Source of the DNA: Flavobacterium denitrificans DSM 15936
GTDB taxonomy: Bacteria > Bacteroidota > Bacteroidia > Flavobacteriales > Flavobacteriaceae
NCBI RefSeq assembly: GCF_000425445.1
Contig: NZ_KE384377.1
Coordinates: forward strand, 800,070-864,069
Reading direction: 5' to 3'
Length of the DNA stretch: 64,000 bases
In this document: positions 54,533 to 63,626 of the stretch, one piece after another
How positions within the stretch are numbered: position 1 is the stretch's first letter
Layout: each line of letters begins with the position of its first letter
Notes under the pieces: model-generated
Databases searched by the model: none
What the model was told of the DNA's origin: nothing
What the model saw: only the letters and a program-made list of their open reading frames with translations
Made by a program: the position numbers and the translations under genes

Positions 54533-54979
54533 TTAAATACCTCCATATCGTATTGTCGAGCCTAAAATGAGCATTGTTACTGCAATTGTGGTTACAGAAA
54601 TAATAATCACAGCCATTTTTCGAATATTGGTTTCATTGAGATTAGGAAGCACGAAAAATTGTGCACAAATGGCACAAATAAAAGTTAGGAACAGTAATAT
54701 CAATTTGAAGGAAACCACTTTTTCAATTCCGCTCTTAAAACTAAACCAGGTTTCAAAGGTTGCTCCAAAATCATACGCCATGCAAATACCGGTAATAATG
54801 AGTAAAACAAGCGATGACATTCCGAGCGTTTCATACTTCTTTTCAAAATTTAAAATAATCTGCGGATCTTTTTTCTTTAAAGCTGTCGGAAGATAACAAA
54901 TAGCCAAAAGCAAATGGCCTCCAACCCAAACAGCAGCAGCTAAAAGATGAAGAATTAATACGATGTGATGTAGTGTCAT
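54533..54979 (-). CDS. CopD-like membrane protein
   Basis: 148 residues from ATG at 54979 (MTLHHIVLILHLLAAAVWVGGH). Four membrane helices. An early His-rich helix and WVGGH resemble CopD-type or related haem/copper membrane proteins; conserved His residues (HHIVLILHLL, GGH) could bind metal or haem. It lies 53 nt after nrdG at the end of the NAD/anaerobic operon. The function is not established. Confidence 0.75.
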   Translation of the reverse strand: MTLHHIVLILHLLAAAVWVGGHLLLAICYLPTALKKKDPQIILNFEKKYETLGMSSLVLLIITGICMAYDFGATFETWFSFKSGIEKVVSFKLILLFLTFICAICAQFFVLPNLNETNIRKMAVIIISVTTIAVTMLILGSTIRYGGI

Positions 54980-55031
54980 AATACAAGGGGTTAAGTTTAT
55001 CAATTGAATGAAAGATGATAAATTGTATTAA

Positions 55032-55748
55032 TTATTCTCTAAAAATAACTTTTATTTTTGAGGTCGAAAAGTTTTTATGCCGGATTTCTCTGTCCGAATC
55101 GTCTAATTTATAAAGTGTTGAAACATTATTTACAAAGTGTTGGACAAAATAATTACCTTCAAAATTTTGAGTTTCGAGATAGGCAATCATTTTTGCAAAA
55201 GCAGCTTCACTAATTAATCCAGAGTGAAAAGTAGTCCTGATTTCAAACGGTACAACAGCATTTTTTAATAACGAAAAACTTTCCTCAAACTCCGAAAATA
55301 ATTGAGATTTCGTTAAACTCTCAAATGTTTCGGGAAGACTTTTAAAATCCAATGCCACATAATCAATTAGTTTTTCCTGAAGTAATTTTTGCAGAACCAA
55401 AGGATGTGAACCATTGGTATCTATTTTTACAATGAATCCCAAAGCTTTAATTTCCTTTATAAACGGAATAATATTTTTGTGCATAGTGCATTCGCCACCG
55501 CTGAGAACAACACCGTCCAATAATCCTTTTCTGGAGCGAAGAAAAGTTAGAACAGTATCAAAATCTATTTTTCCTTTTCCGAGGACAATGTCAGGATTAT
55601 AGCAGTAAAGGCATCTCATATTACAGCCCGCAAACCAAATGATGCAGGCTGTTTTATCAGGATAATCTAATAAAGTAAATGGAGTAATGCTGTAAACTGC
55701 TTTAGTAGATAACAGCTTCCTCAAAATGGGTACGTTGCTGGTGTTCAC
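55032..55748 (-). CDS. nrdG: Anaerobic ribonucleotide reductase activating enzyme
   Basis: 238 residues. The radical SAM cluster motif CNMRCLYC (CxxxCxxC) follows VYSITPFTLLDYPDKTACIIWFAG; the YNPDIV and LSGGECTMH (GGE) motifs are present. It makes the glycyl radical on NrdD using SAM and a 4Fe-4S cluster. Its start overlaps the fragment carrying the glycyl-radical motif by 47 nt, so translation is coupled to its substrate. Confidence 0.93.
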   Translation of the reverse strand: MNTSNVPILRKLLSTKAVYSITPFTLLDYPDKTACIIWFAGCNMRCLYCYNPDIVLGKGKIDFDTVLTFLRSRKGLLDGVVLSGGECTMHKNIIPFIKEIKALGFIVKIDTNGSHPLVLQKLLQEKLIDYVALDFKSLPETFESLTKSQLFSEFEESFSLLKNAVVPFEIRTTFHSGLISEAAFAKMIAYLETQNFEGNYFVQHFVNNVSTLYKLDDSDREIRHKNFSTSKIKVIFRE

Positions 55749-55869
55749 CTTTTTTTCCGATATTAAAACTTTCTACAGGTCTGTGGTAGCCCATTACTCG
55801 TGTATAAACCAAACATTTGCTTCTTTTAGTTTGGTTTTCTTCTAAAATTTTATGCGTTTTTGTTTTCAT
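55702..55869 (-). CDS. Glycyl-radical C-terminal piece of NrdD, separate frame
   Basis: 55 residues from ATG at 55869 (MKTKTHKILEENQTKRSKC). It contains YTRVMGYHRPVESFNIGKKG, the glycyl-radical region that NrdD needs (Gly in RVMGY). It overlaps the nrdD stop by 20 nt in the +1 frame. Removing one A from an A7 tract (minus strand of 55878-55884) would fuse it to nrdD as a chain of about 756 residues. It is either a natural trans-acting radical domain (as YfiD serves PFL), a +1 frameshift product, a mutation or a sequence error. Confidence 0.8.
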   Translation of the reverse strand: MKTKTHKILEENQTKRSKCLVYTRVMGYHRPVESFNIGKKGEHQQRTHFEEAVIY

Positions 55870-57973
55870 AAGCGAGGTTTTTTTGATTGTTTTCATTAAG
55901 TAAAATTTCATCACATTTAGGACAATATTCGTGTTCTCCGTTTAGATAACCGTGAACAGGGCAAATACTAAAAATAGGTGTTACCGTTATGTAAGGCAGT
56001 TTAAAGTTCGTCAGTACTTTTTTTACAAAGTTCTTGCAGGCTTCCGGACTGCTTATTTTTTCTCTCATATAAAGATGCAGCACCGTTCCGCCGGTATATT
56101 TGCATTGGAGTTCATCCTGAAGTAATAAAGCTTCAAAGGGATCATCAGTATGATCAACAGGAATCTGAGAACTGTTGGTATAATAAATGTTTTCGTTTTG
56201 TCCGGCTTGCAAAATTTCGGGGAAGCGTTTTTTATCTTCTTTTGCAAATCGGTAAGTTGTGCCTTCAGCGGGAGTGGCTTCCAAATTGTATAAATTTCCA
56301 GTTTCTTCCTGAAATTCCTTCATTCTTAATCGGATGTGATCTAGAATTTCTGTAGCAAAACTAATTCCCGAAGCGTCGGTAATATTTTGTTTTCCTTGGG
56401 TAAAATTAATCACCATTTCGTTCATTCCGTTTACACCAATGGTAGAGAAGTGGTTTCTAAAATGTTCCAAATAGCGCTTCGTATAAGGATAAAGTCCCTG
56501 ATCGTACATTCTCTGAATAAAAACTCTTTTTTTCTCCAATGTTGATTTTGCAATTTTAAGAAGTTCATCCAAATGCATGAATAAGTTGATGATGTTTCCG
56601 TGGTGCAAATAGCCTAAACGAGCCATATTTATGGTAACAACGCCGATACTTCCGGTCATTTCGGCACTTCCAAAAAGACCATTTCCTCGTTTCAGTAATT
56701 CTCTTAAATCCAGTTGCAATCTGCAGCACATACTTCGTACGGCATTTGGTTTGTAAGCATCGGGATTTTCAACTTTATTTCCATTTTCATCCAAAGTATA
56801 CTGACTTCCGATAAAATTCTGAAAATACGACGAACCTATTTTTGCAGTATTTTCGAATAATAGATCAACATTTTCGGCTTCCCAGTCAAACTCTTCTGTA
56901 ATGTTTACTGTCGGAATCGGGAACGTAAAAGGTTGGCCGTTTGCATCGCCTTCCGTCATAATGGTATAATAAGCCTTATTGATGAGATTCATTTCTTGCT
57001 GAAAGTCGGCGTATTTTAAGTTGGTCAGTTTTTCAACGCCTCTTTTTTTAGCTTCAATTTGTAAGGCTTCATTTTCGGTATTTAAAAACAAATGCTCATT
57101 ATTTCTAGTCGGAATTTGCTCTTTCAAATCTTCAGGAACATTCCAATCTAGTGTAATATTGGTAAACGGAGATTGTCCCCAGCGCGCAGGCACATTCAAA
57201 TTATAGACAAAACTTCTGATTGCTTTCAGAATTTCATCATAACTAATCTGATCTTTAAAAACATAAGGGGCAAGATAAGTATCAAAAGAGCTGAAGGCCT
57301 GAGCGCCCGCCCATTCGCTTTGAAGAATACCCAGAAAGTTAGCCATTTGCCCAAGTGCTTCTCTAAAATGAGAAGGAGGTCTGCTCTCGACACGTCCGCG
57401 TACGCCATTAAACCCTTCATTTAATAGAACGCGAAGGCTCCAACCGGCGCAGTAGCCTGTCAAACAGTCGAGATCGTGAATGTGTATGTCACCATTACGA
57501 TGCGCAGCACCTTCTTCTTTAGTATAAATTTTATCCAACCAGTAATTGGCAATTATCTTGCCTGCAGTATTGCTTACCAATCCTGCATTAGAATAAGAGA
57601 TATTTGCGTTGGCATTGATTCGCCAGTCTGATTGGTTGATATATTCTTCAACAGTTTGAGTACTGTCTACATAAGTGGTGTCATCGTTTAAACCATCAAC
57701 ATGTTCGCGTTGTAATTTTCGGGTATGGCGGTAAATGATAAAAGAACGCATGGTTTTGAAATAACCGTTCTCAAAGAGCACTCTTTCAATCAAATCCTGA
57801 ATTTCTTCTACAGGCCATGAATACTTCACATCAAGACTAGAAAGGACAGTTTTATAAATTCTTTTATCATAAGGAAGATTTACACTTTGAAAAGCCTTTT
57901 GAATGGCATCCTGAATTTTGTAAGCTTCAAAAGGTTTGTAATCTCCATTGCGTTTGATGACATATTTTTCCAT
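55850..57973 (-). CDS. nrdD: Anaerobic ribonucleoside-triphosphate reductase, without the radical Gly in frame
   Basis: 707 residues in this frame. An N-terminal ATP-cone (about 1-90, YVIKRNGDYKPFEAYKIQDAI) gives allosteric control. The catalytic barrel follows, with NLNVPARWGQSPFTNITLDW, GSAEMTGSIGVVTINMARLGY and TIGVNGMNEMVINFTQGK. A C-terminal zinc site is visible (CPVHGYLNGEHEYCPKC). The chain then ends NENNQKNLAYENKNA without the RVxGY glycyl-radical motif, which is present in the overlapping +1 frame. The enzyme makes dNTPs without oxygen. It lies 11 nt after ric. Confidence 0.92.
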   Translation of the reverse strand: MEKYVIKRNGDYKPFEAYKIQDAIQKAFQSVNLPYDKRIYKTVLSSLDVKYSWPVEEIQDLIERVLFENGYFKTMRSFIIYRHTRKLQREHVDGLNDDTTYVDSTQTVEEYINQSDWRINANANISYSNAGLVSNTAGKIIANYWLDKIYTKEEGAAHRNGDIHIHDLDCLTGYCAGWSLRVLLNEGFNGVRGRVESRPPSHFREALGQMANFLGILQSEWAGAQAFSSFDTYLAPYVFKDQISYDEILKAIRSFVYNLNVPARWGQSPFTNITLDWNVPEDLKEQIPTRNNEHLFLNTENEALQIEAKKRGVEKLTNLKYADFQQEMNLINKAYYTIMTEGDANGQPFTFPIPTVNITEEFDWEAENVDLLFENTAKIGSSYFQNFIGSQYTLDENGNKVENPDAYKPNAVRSMCCRLQLDLRELLKRGNGLFGSAEMTGSIGVVTINMARLGYLHHGNIINLFMHLDELLKIAKSTLEKKRVFIQRMYDQGLYPYTKRYLEHFRNHFSTIGVNGMNEMVINFTQGKQNITDASGISFATEILDHIRLRMKEFQEETGNLYNLEATPAEGTTYRFAKEDKKRFPEILQAGQNENIYYTNSSQIPVDHTDDPFEALLLQDELQCKYTGGTVLHLYMREKISSPEACKNFVKKVLTNFKLPYITVTPIFSICPVHGYLNGEHEYCPKCDEILLNENNQKNLAYENKNA

Positions 57974-57984
57974 GATTTCATTTG

Positions 57985-58716
57985 TTATAAGACTTTTTCA
58001 AAGTTTTTTTCGAGGCTGATGGCTTTTGGAAATAAAATATTGTTTTCCATATGGATGTGTTTGTAAAGATTTTTTTCAAATTCATCAAGCATTCCATAGG
58101 TTACTTTATAAGTGGTGCAGGCATCAGCTGGTGGCGTATATTTATTAGATAAAGCCGCTATTTTTTTAAAGCGATTACCTTCAGTATTATGTTCTTCTTT
58201 CAGTAGAATAATTTGATTTTCAACAGATCCAAAAGGCGGTGTTTCAAGATTTAACCCTTTACTGTAAGCCCTTTTCATTTGTATCATGAAAGGAAACAAG
58301 GTTCGTTCTTCTTTTTCCATATGAAAATCCAAATCCGAAACAGAATCGATAAACAGTGTTTTTATTTCAAATAATTCTGGATGAAGATGACCATGAACGG
58401 CGCATAATTTATTTAAATATTCCTCCAAGACCGGAGCTTTCTCTTTGATGTATTTATGATGTATTTTTATTATATAATCGGTCAACAAATCTATCGGCCA
58501 GGATTTGTAATCGAAAGACTGGTTTTGTGCATTGTTTTTTGCAATTTCAATATGATGAATAAGAAGATTTTCCTCGATATCACGTTTTTTGCAGACTTCT
58601 TCGATCGTACGATACCCTTTGCAACAAAAATCAATATGGTATTTTGTAAATATTACTGCAGTTCTGAAATCATCTGCTACAATTTCTCCAATGGTAGTTT
58701 TACTAGTTATTTTCAT
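57985..58716 (-). CDS. ric: Iron-sulfur cluster repair di-iron protein (RIC/YtfE/ScdA)
   Basis: 243 residues. The N-terminal ScdA-type domain has FHxDFCCKG-like YHIDFCCKGYRTIEEVC (about 26-42). A hemerythrin-like four-helix region follows, with His and Glu ligands in IIKIHHKYIKEK, VHGHLHPE, DFHMEKEE and IHMENNILFP. RIC proteins repair Fe-S clusters damaged by NO or oxidants. Its place between nadAB (NadA is Fe-S dependent) and nrdDG fits protection of Fe-S enzymes in low oxygen or nitrosative stress. Confidence 0.94.
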   Translation of the reverse strand: MKITSKTTIGEIVADDFRTAVIFTKYHIDFCCKGYRTIEEVCKKRDIEENLLIHHIEIAKNNAQNQSFDYKSWPIDLLTDYIIKIHHKYIKEKAPVLEEYLNKLCAVHGHLHPELFEIKTLFIDSVSDLDFHMEKEERTLFPFMIQMKRAYSKGLNLETPPFGSVENQIILLKEEHNTEGNRFKKIAALSNKYTPPADACTTYKVTYGMLDEFEKNLYKHIHMENNILFPKAISLEKNFEKVL

Positions 58717-58752
58717 TTTGGTAAGTTATATTCAGTTAATCTTTGATTCCTT

Positions 58753-60264
58753 TCAGCATACTTGTTTTTCCATCGATTTGCACTGTTTTATAATGAGTAA
58801 AGCGGTTGCAAGCATATTCGAAAATTCAATAAAAGGAATTGTAATTTCATGCGTCTCAATTAAAGAGATAGCCGAATTATTAAGCATTTTTATTTTTGCG
58901 AAAGCCAATTCGGCATCGCGTTCGCTGCTGGTATAAAAAGAGGTCAACAATGTCTGAAGTTCTTTTTTTAGAATTGCAAATGCGTAATAATCATTTTCTT
59001 GCTGTACTTTTGGAAATTTCGGAATAAGTATTTTTGTCGAAAAAGTAAATTTTGCAATCGTTTTGTCTACGTTTTCCGAAGCCTGATGTGCAAAGACCAA
59101 AGCTTCAAGAAGTGAATTAGAAGCCAATCGGTTTTTACCGTGTAAACCTGTTCTGGCGCATTCACCAATGGCATATAGATTTTCAATTATTGTTCGCCCA
59201 TTCTGATCCACTTTTATACCGCCACATTGATAATGAGCTGCCGGAACAATAGGAATTAAATCTCTTTCGGGCTTTATTCCAAGCGAATTGCAATGTGCCG
59301 TTATTACGGGAAAATGTGCATAGAAAGCTTTCTGATCGAGATGTCTGCAATCCAGATAAACATGCTTTTTTGACTGACATTTTATCTCATTGCTGATCGC
59401 TTCAGAAATAATATCGCGTGTTGCAAGTTCACCTCTTAAATCATATTTAAAAAGAAATCTTTTTTGTTCTTCGTTTACAATATAAGCACCAAATCCGCGA
59501 ACGGCTTCTGATATAAGAAACAAGGGATTATCTTTTCCAGCACTCAGTGCAGTCGGGTGAAACTGAATGTATTGCATGTCTTCGATTTCGACACCTGCAC
59601 GCGCCGCCATTGCAATACCGTCTCCAGTTGCAATTTTAGGATTTGTGGTGTTTTCAAAAAGCTGTCCGCATCCGCCAGTGCACAGTAGCGTTGTTCTTGT
59701 TCGAATGTATTTTATTTTGTTGTGCTTTTTATCATAATAAAAAGCTCCGGTACAAGTTGTTTTACCTTTTTTTGTTTCGGTATTTAAATCAATAACCTGA
59801 TGATTTTCCCAAATTTCAATATTGGGTAATTTTTTGATTATTTTAAGCAGTTTTTCTTCAATTTCCAATCCCGAACTGTCTTTATGATGCAAGATGCGAT
59901 TTTGCGAATGTCCGCCTTCCAAACCTAAATTCCATTGTCCGTCTTCATCTTTATCAAATGAAGTTCCTATTTCTACTAATTCTTTTAGTCTTTCGGGTGC
60001 TTGTTCGATTACCATTTTTACAATGGCCTCATCACAATGTCCATCGCCTGCCTGAAGCGTATCTTTAATATGCTGCTCAAAACTATCCTTAAGATTATTG
60101 GTAACAACTGCAATTCCGCCTTGCGCCAATCGTGTATTGGTGTTTTTGACCGTTTCTTTCGTCATTATAACAATGGATAAATCGGGACGTTTTATTGCCG
60201 TTTTCATTGCGAAGAATAATCCTGAAATACCTGAACCAATAATAAGTATATCTGTTTTGAGCAT
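58753..60264 (-). CDS. nadB: L-aspartate oxidase
   Basis: 503 residues. FAD Rossmann motif DILIIGSGISGLFFA at the start, RLAQGGIAVV near 45, and the family-typical YQCGGIKVDQNGRT and GLHGKNRLASNSLLEALVF. It oxidises L-aspartate to iminoaspartate, passing electrons to oxygen or, without oxygen, to fumarate. It lies 30 nt after nadA and 36 nt before ric. Confidence 0.96.
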   Translation of the reverse strand: MLKTDILIIGSGISGLFFAMKTAIKRPDLSIVIMTKETVKNTNTRLAQGGIAVVTNNLKDSFEQHIKDTLQAGDGHCDEAIVKMVIEQAPERLKELVEIGTSFDKDEDGQWNLGLEGGHSQNRILHHKDSSGLEIEEKLLKIIKKLPNIEIWENHQVIDLNTETKKGKTTCTGAFYYDKKHNKIKYIRTRTTLLCTGGCGQLFENTTNPKIATGDGIAMAARAGVEIEDMQYIQFHPTALSAGKDNPLFLISEAVRGFGAYIVNEEQKRFLFKYDLRGELATRDIISEAISNEIKCQSKKHVYLDCRHLDQKAFYAHFPVITAHCNSLGIKPERDLIPIVPAAHYQCGGIKVDQNGRTIIENLYAIGECARTGLHGKNRLASNSLLEALVFAHQASENVDKTIAKFTFSTKILIPKFPKVQQENDYYAFAILKKELQTLLTSFYTSSERDAELAFAKIKMLNNSAISLIETHEITIPFIEFSNMLATALLIIKQCKSMEKQVC

Positions 60265-60294
60265 GGCTATTTTTAAATTTTAGTTATAATGGTT

Positions 60295-61227
60295 TTACGA
60301 TAGTGCAAGCATTTTTTCTATGGGTTTCAGGGCATTGATTCTAAGATCCTCCTTTATTCGAATTTCTGGACTTTCATTTTTGAGACACCAGTAGAGTTTT
60401 TGCAGCGTATTGACTTTCATAAAAGCACATTCGCTACATGCGCAAGTATTGTCTTCTGTGGAAGGAGCCGGAATCAGCGTTTTTTCAGGTACAGCTTTAG
60501 AAAGCTCGTGCAAGATACCGGCTTCCGTAGCCACGATAAAAACGGCAGTAGGATCCGTTTTGATAAAGTTTATAATTCCGGAAGTCGAGCCAATATAATG
60601 AGCAATTTTTAATATGTGACTTTCAGATTCCGGATGTGCAGCTATTTTGGCCGTTGGATTCTTTAAATAAATTTCAAGTAATTTATCCAGAGAAAATGCT
60701 TCATGAACTACGCAAGAACCTTTCCATAGAACGAGTTCGCGCTTGGTTTCTTTCTGGAGATAATTACCTAAATTCTGATCGGGCGCAAAAATGATTTTTT
60801 GGTCAGCGGGTATCGAAGCAATTATTTTTTTTGCATTTGAAGAAGTACAAACAAAATCACTCATTGCTTTTATTTCTGCAGAACAATTAATGTAGGTTAC
60901 CACAACATGATCTGGATATTGATTTTTAAATGCTTTAAAATCTTCGGGTTCACAGCCGTCAGCAAGCGAGCAACCGGCTTCCCAATCAGGAAGTATTACT
61001 TTTTTGTTTGGGTTTAAAATTTTTGCAGTTTCGGCCATAAAATGAACACCTGCAAATACAATAATATCGGCTGTTGTAGTTTGTGCTTTTTTGGATAATT
61101 CTAGACTGTCTCCAATAAAATCTGCAATATCCTGAATGTCTTCATTTTGATAATAATGAGCCAGAATAACAGCATTTTTTTCTTGTTTTAATCGGAGTAT
61201 TTCCTGTACTAAAAAGTTTTTATCCAT
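60295..61227 (-). CDS. nadA: Quinolinate synthase
   Basis: 310 residues. NadA motifs [35 protein letters not shown] and the cluster cysteines in [12 protein letters not shown] (about 86, 92), GSCVVHEAF and ACSECAFM are present. It condenses iminoaspartate with dihydroxyacetone phosphate to quinolinate using an oxygen-sensitive 4Fe-4S cluster. It is the first gene of a co-oriented run to 54533 with spacers of 11-53 nt or overlaps, and is preceded by an FNR-type site. Confidence 0.96.
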   Translation of the reverse strand: MDKNFLVQEILRLKQEKNAVILAHYYQNEDIQDIADFIGDSLELSKKAQTTTADIIVFAGVHFMAETAKILNPNKKVILPDWEAGCSLADGCEPEDFKAFKNQYPDHVVVTYINCSAEIKAMSDFVCTSSNAKKIIASIPADQKIIFAPDQNLGNYLQKETKRELVLWKGSCVVHEAFSLDKLLEIYLKNPTAKIAAHPESESHILKIAHYIGSTSGIINFIKTDPTAVFIVATEAGILHELSKAVPEKTLIPAPSTEDNTCACSECAFMKVNTLQKLYWCLKNESPEIRIKEDLRINALKPIEKMLALS

Positions 61228-61325
61228 GTCTTAAATCTTAATTTTTCTGTTTTATAGGATTGATTAAAATGCACTACAGAAAAAGGTTGTTTTTGATTAC
61301 CCTGAAGTATATAATTTTAATAGGG

Positions 61326-61370
61326 TAAATATATCAGCATCAAATTTTTCAAATTATGATTATAGTCATA
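61326..61370 (-). promoter_or_regulatory. FNR/Crp-type palindrome and -7 box of the nadA operon
   Basis: TATGA-N6-TCATA (61355-61370) has the 16-bp Crp/FNR architecture. On the minus strand, TATATTTA (61333-61326, 7 of 8 to TAnnTTTG) begins 29.5 bp from the site centre, matching the 30.5 bp at the YceI operon within one base. This predicts class II activation near -41. Also seen: TTACCCT/AGGGTAA inverted words at about 61298-61327. Confidence 0.55.
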
Positions 61371-61415
61371 CTGCATTATATTTATTTTTATATGTTACTT
61401 GTAAGTGGTTGAATA

Positions 61416-63413
61416 TTAGTTAAAACTAAAAGCAAGATTAACAAAGAAGTTTCTTCCCATACGCGGAATTTTATTCCAATCGGAGTACGTTGTATAGTAT
61501 TTATCAAAAATATTTTCGATACCGGACTGAATTTTCACAACATTCTGATTCCATTTGAAAGTATATCCCGCATTTAGATTTAAAATGAGATAATCCGGTG
61601 TTTTGGTTTGTCCGTACGTCGATGCAAATTCTTTTTGTGCCAAATTTCCTAAAGCTGTAACTGAAGCATTAAAATTTTCCTTTTTGAAGGATAAACCGGC
61701 ACTATATTTTATTGGACTGATGAACGGAAGATTGTTTCCTTCATTATCTTTTCCAACACTGTAAGTAAGTTGCGATTTAAGCTGCCAATTTTCCAAAAAA
61801 GCATATTCCATATTCAAATCGGTATTGAAGATTACGGCATTATCAATGGCTTCGTAGATTTTTACGCCAGCTGCGCCAATGGTCATTGGATTTATTTTTG
61901 GATCAATTTTTCCAATAATATAATCTGAAAAGTAGAAGTAGGATCCGGTAATTTTTGTTGTAAAAGGATTTGTTTTATAAGCTGCTGAAAAATTTCCTTC
62001 CATTGCTTTTTCATTTTTCAAATTCGGATTTCCGATATAATCGTAGAAATCATTACTGTTGTACAGATAAAACCCGTAACCTTCTGAAACAGATGGCGCT
62101 CTTTCGGCGTAAGCCAGACCAAATCCCAACTCAAAATTTTGGATATTCTTTGTGTAGTTTCCTGAAAAACTTTTCAAAAATCGGTTTTTTGTAGCATCCA
62201 TTTCGGGATAAAAAATTTGTAAACTCTGCAAGCCAAAATCATTGGCAACGGTATTAGAATGAAAACCTATATTCGTACTCACTCGCAACTGTTCAGAAGA
62301 AGAAAGGGCGATGTTGTCTTCTAATGCCAATCCGTTGTAAAAAGTTCGAACATCCGGCCAAGTGTACATAAACATTAGATTTTCGCCCGGATTATCAGGA
62401 TACATGGTCATTTCGGCAATCGACTTGTTGTAGAAAGAATTTAGATCGACAAGAAAGCTGTGTTTTTTAATTTTGCCATTAATTTTAGAATAAAAACCAT
62501 ACGTGTCTGACCAGCCCGGCATGTCCATATGAATAGGAACATTCGGTCTTTTGGTATCATCCATTTTATGAGTAATGCTGTTAAAATAAGCTTTCGTTTC
62601 CCATTTTGAGATGAATCCTGAAGTTGGAATATATTTATGACTCAAAGACATAATTTGGGCTTCCGCCAAAGAAACATCCATAGGAAGTGCCGGATATCCA
62701 ACATTTGTCGCTCTGTCATAAATTGCCGAAGCTTCAAGAATGTTTTTTTTATCCAAAAAATAACCAGCATTTGCAGATACATTGTATTTAGTGAATTGCG
62801 AAAAAGCTATTTCCTGATCATTTCCGGCTTTATAATTATCGGCATCGCGATACATAAAATCGACGTGCGCATAATAACGGTCTTCATTATATCCTAATGA
62901 ACCGCCAATGATTTTCTGCAAATTATTGCTTTCGAATCCCGAATTGAATCCGCCATTCCAACCTGTTTTTTTCTGACTGAACTGATTGCGTTTTAAATCT
63001 ACAGAACCACCAATAGTCGATCCGTGACAACTTCCTTGCTGACCTGAGGCAACAGTGGCTTCCGCTAAATTAGAAACTTCAACATAAGAAGTTATTGGAT
63101 CCATTTTGTCGGTACAGGCACCAAAAATGCGCATACCGTCTATTGTAATGACAGTTCGTTCTGTTGCCATATTATTAATGACAGGTTCCCAAGCATAGGC
63201 ACCTCTTTTTATCATATTTACTTTGGTAGAACCGGATAGATAATCCTCGACAGAAGTCAATGATTTGGCTTGTTTGAGATGTAAGGAAGTTTTTTTTCCG
63301 ATGACTATTATTTCATTCAAATTTACGGTTCCAAGACTATCGTTTACTTTTTCCTGTGCCCAGCATATTGTTGAAAACACAGCTAAAAAGACGCTTACTA
63401 TATTTTTCATCAT
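61416..63413 (-). CDS. TonB-dependent receptor, putative copper type (OprC-like)
   Basis: 665 residues. A signal peptide ends near TICWAQ (about 20). A plug domain (about 45-160) has VNLNEIIVIGKK, ERTVITIDGMRIFGAC and GGSVDLKRNQF, followed by a 22-strand-type barrel ending in aromatic Phe (LAFSFN). GACTDKMDPITSY has a CxxxM pair in the place where OprC binds copper, and Met-rich stretches (MDMPG, MTMYPDNPGENLMFMY) support this. Family and barrel are clear; copper specificity is inferred. It follows a Met/His-bearing secreted protein gene, with 213 bp between them. Confidence 0.88.
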   Translation of the reverse strand: MMKNIVSVFLAVFSTICWAQEKVNDSLGTVNLNEIIVIGKKTSLHLKQAKSLTSVEDYLSGSTKVNMIKRGAYAWEPVINNMATERTVITIDGMRIFGACTDKMDPITSYVEVSNLAEATVASGQQGSCHGSTIGGSVDLKRNQFSQKKTGWNGGFNSGFESNNLQKIIGGSLGYNEDRYYAHVDFMYRDADNYKAGNDQEIAFSQFTKYNVSANAGYFLDKKNILEASAIYDRATNVGYPALPMDVSLAEAQIMSLSHKYIPTSGFISKWETKAYFNSITHKMDDTKRPNVPIHMDMPGWSDTYGFYSKINGKIKKHSFLVDLNSFYNKSIAEMTMYPDNPGENLMFMYTWPDVRTFYNGLALEDNIALSSSEQLRVSTNIGFHSNTVANDFGLQSLQIFYPEMDATKNRFLKSFSGNYTKNIQNFELGFGLAYAERAPSVSEGYGFYLYNSNDFYDYIGNPNLKNEKAMEGNFSAAYKTNPFTTKITGSYFYFSDYIIGKIDPKINPMTIGAAGVKIYEAIDNAVIFNTDLNMEYAFLENWQLKSQLTYSVGKDNEGNNLPFISPIKYSAGLSFKKENFNASVTALGNLAQKEFASTYGQTKTPDYLILNLNAGYTFKWNQNVVKIQSGIENIFDKYYTTYSDWNKIPRMGRNFFVNLAFSFN

Positions 63414-63425
63414 CTGATAATTTTA

Positions 63426-63610
63426 AAGAAAGAGACAAAGACATTTGTCGATGTCATGAAGCTAAGAGATTTTAGATTTCTGATTAACGATTTTTGATTT
63501 CAGATATGAAAAGCCGGGCAAAATCACCAGTCTTATTATCTGGTTAAATCAAATCTTAAATCAAAAATCTTAAATCAAAAATCAGCAATTTAAATCTTTG
63601 TCTCTTTCTT
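63426..63610. repeat. 16-bp inverted repeat flanking the TonB leader spacer
   Basis: AAGAAAGAGACAAAGA (63426-63441) is mirrored exactly at 63595-63610. Between them are repeated AAATCAAAAATCTT words and an ACCAG/CTGGT hairpin. It is noncoding. Confidence 0.6.
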
Positions 63611-63626
63611 ATTTAGGATTTTGAGC

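Noticed and set aside
55702..55914. Programmed -1 frameshift at the A7 tract in nrdD
   Set aside because: The A-AAA-AAC slip site would lead to an immediate stop in the -1 frame; the glycyl-radical motif is in the +1 frame.
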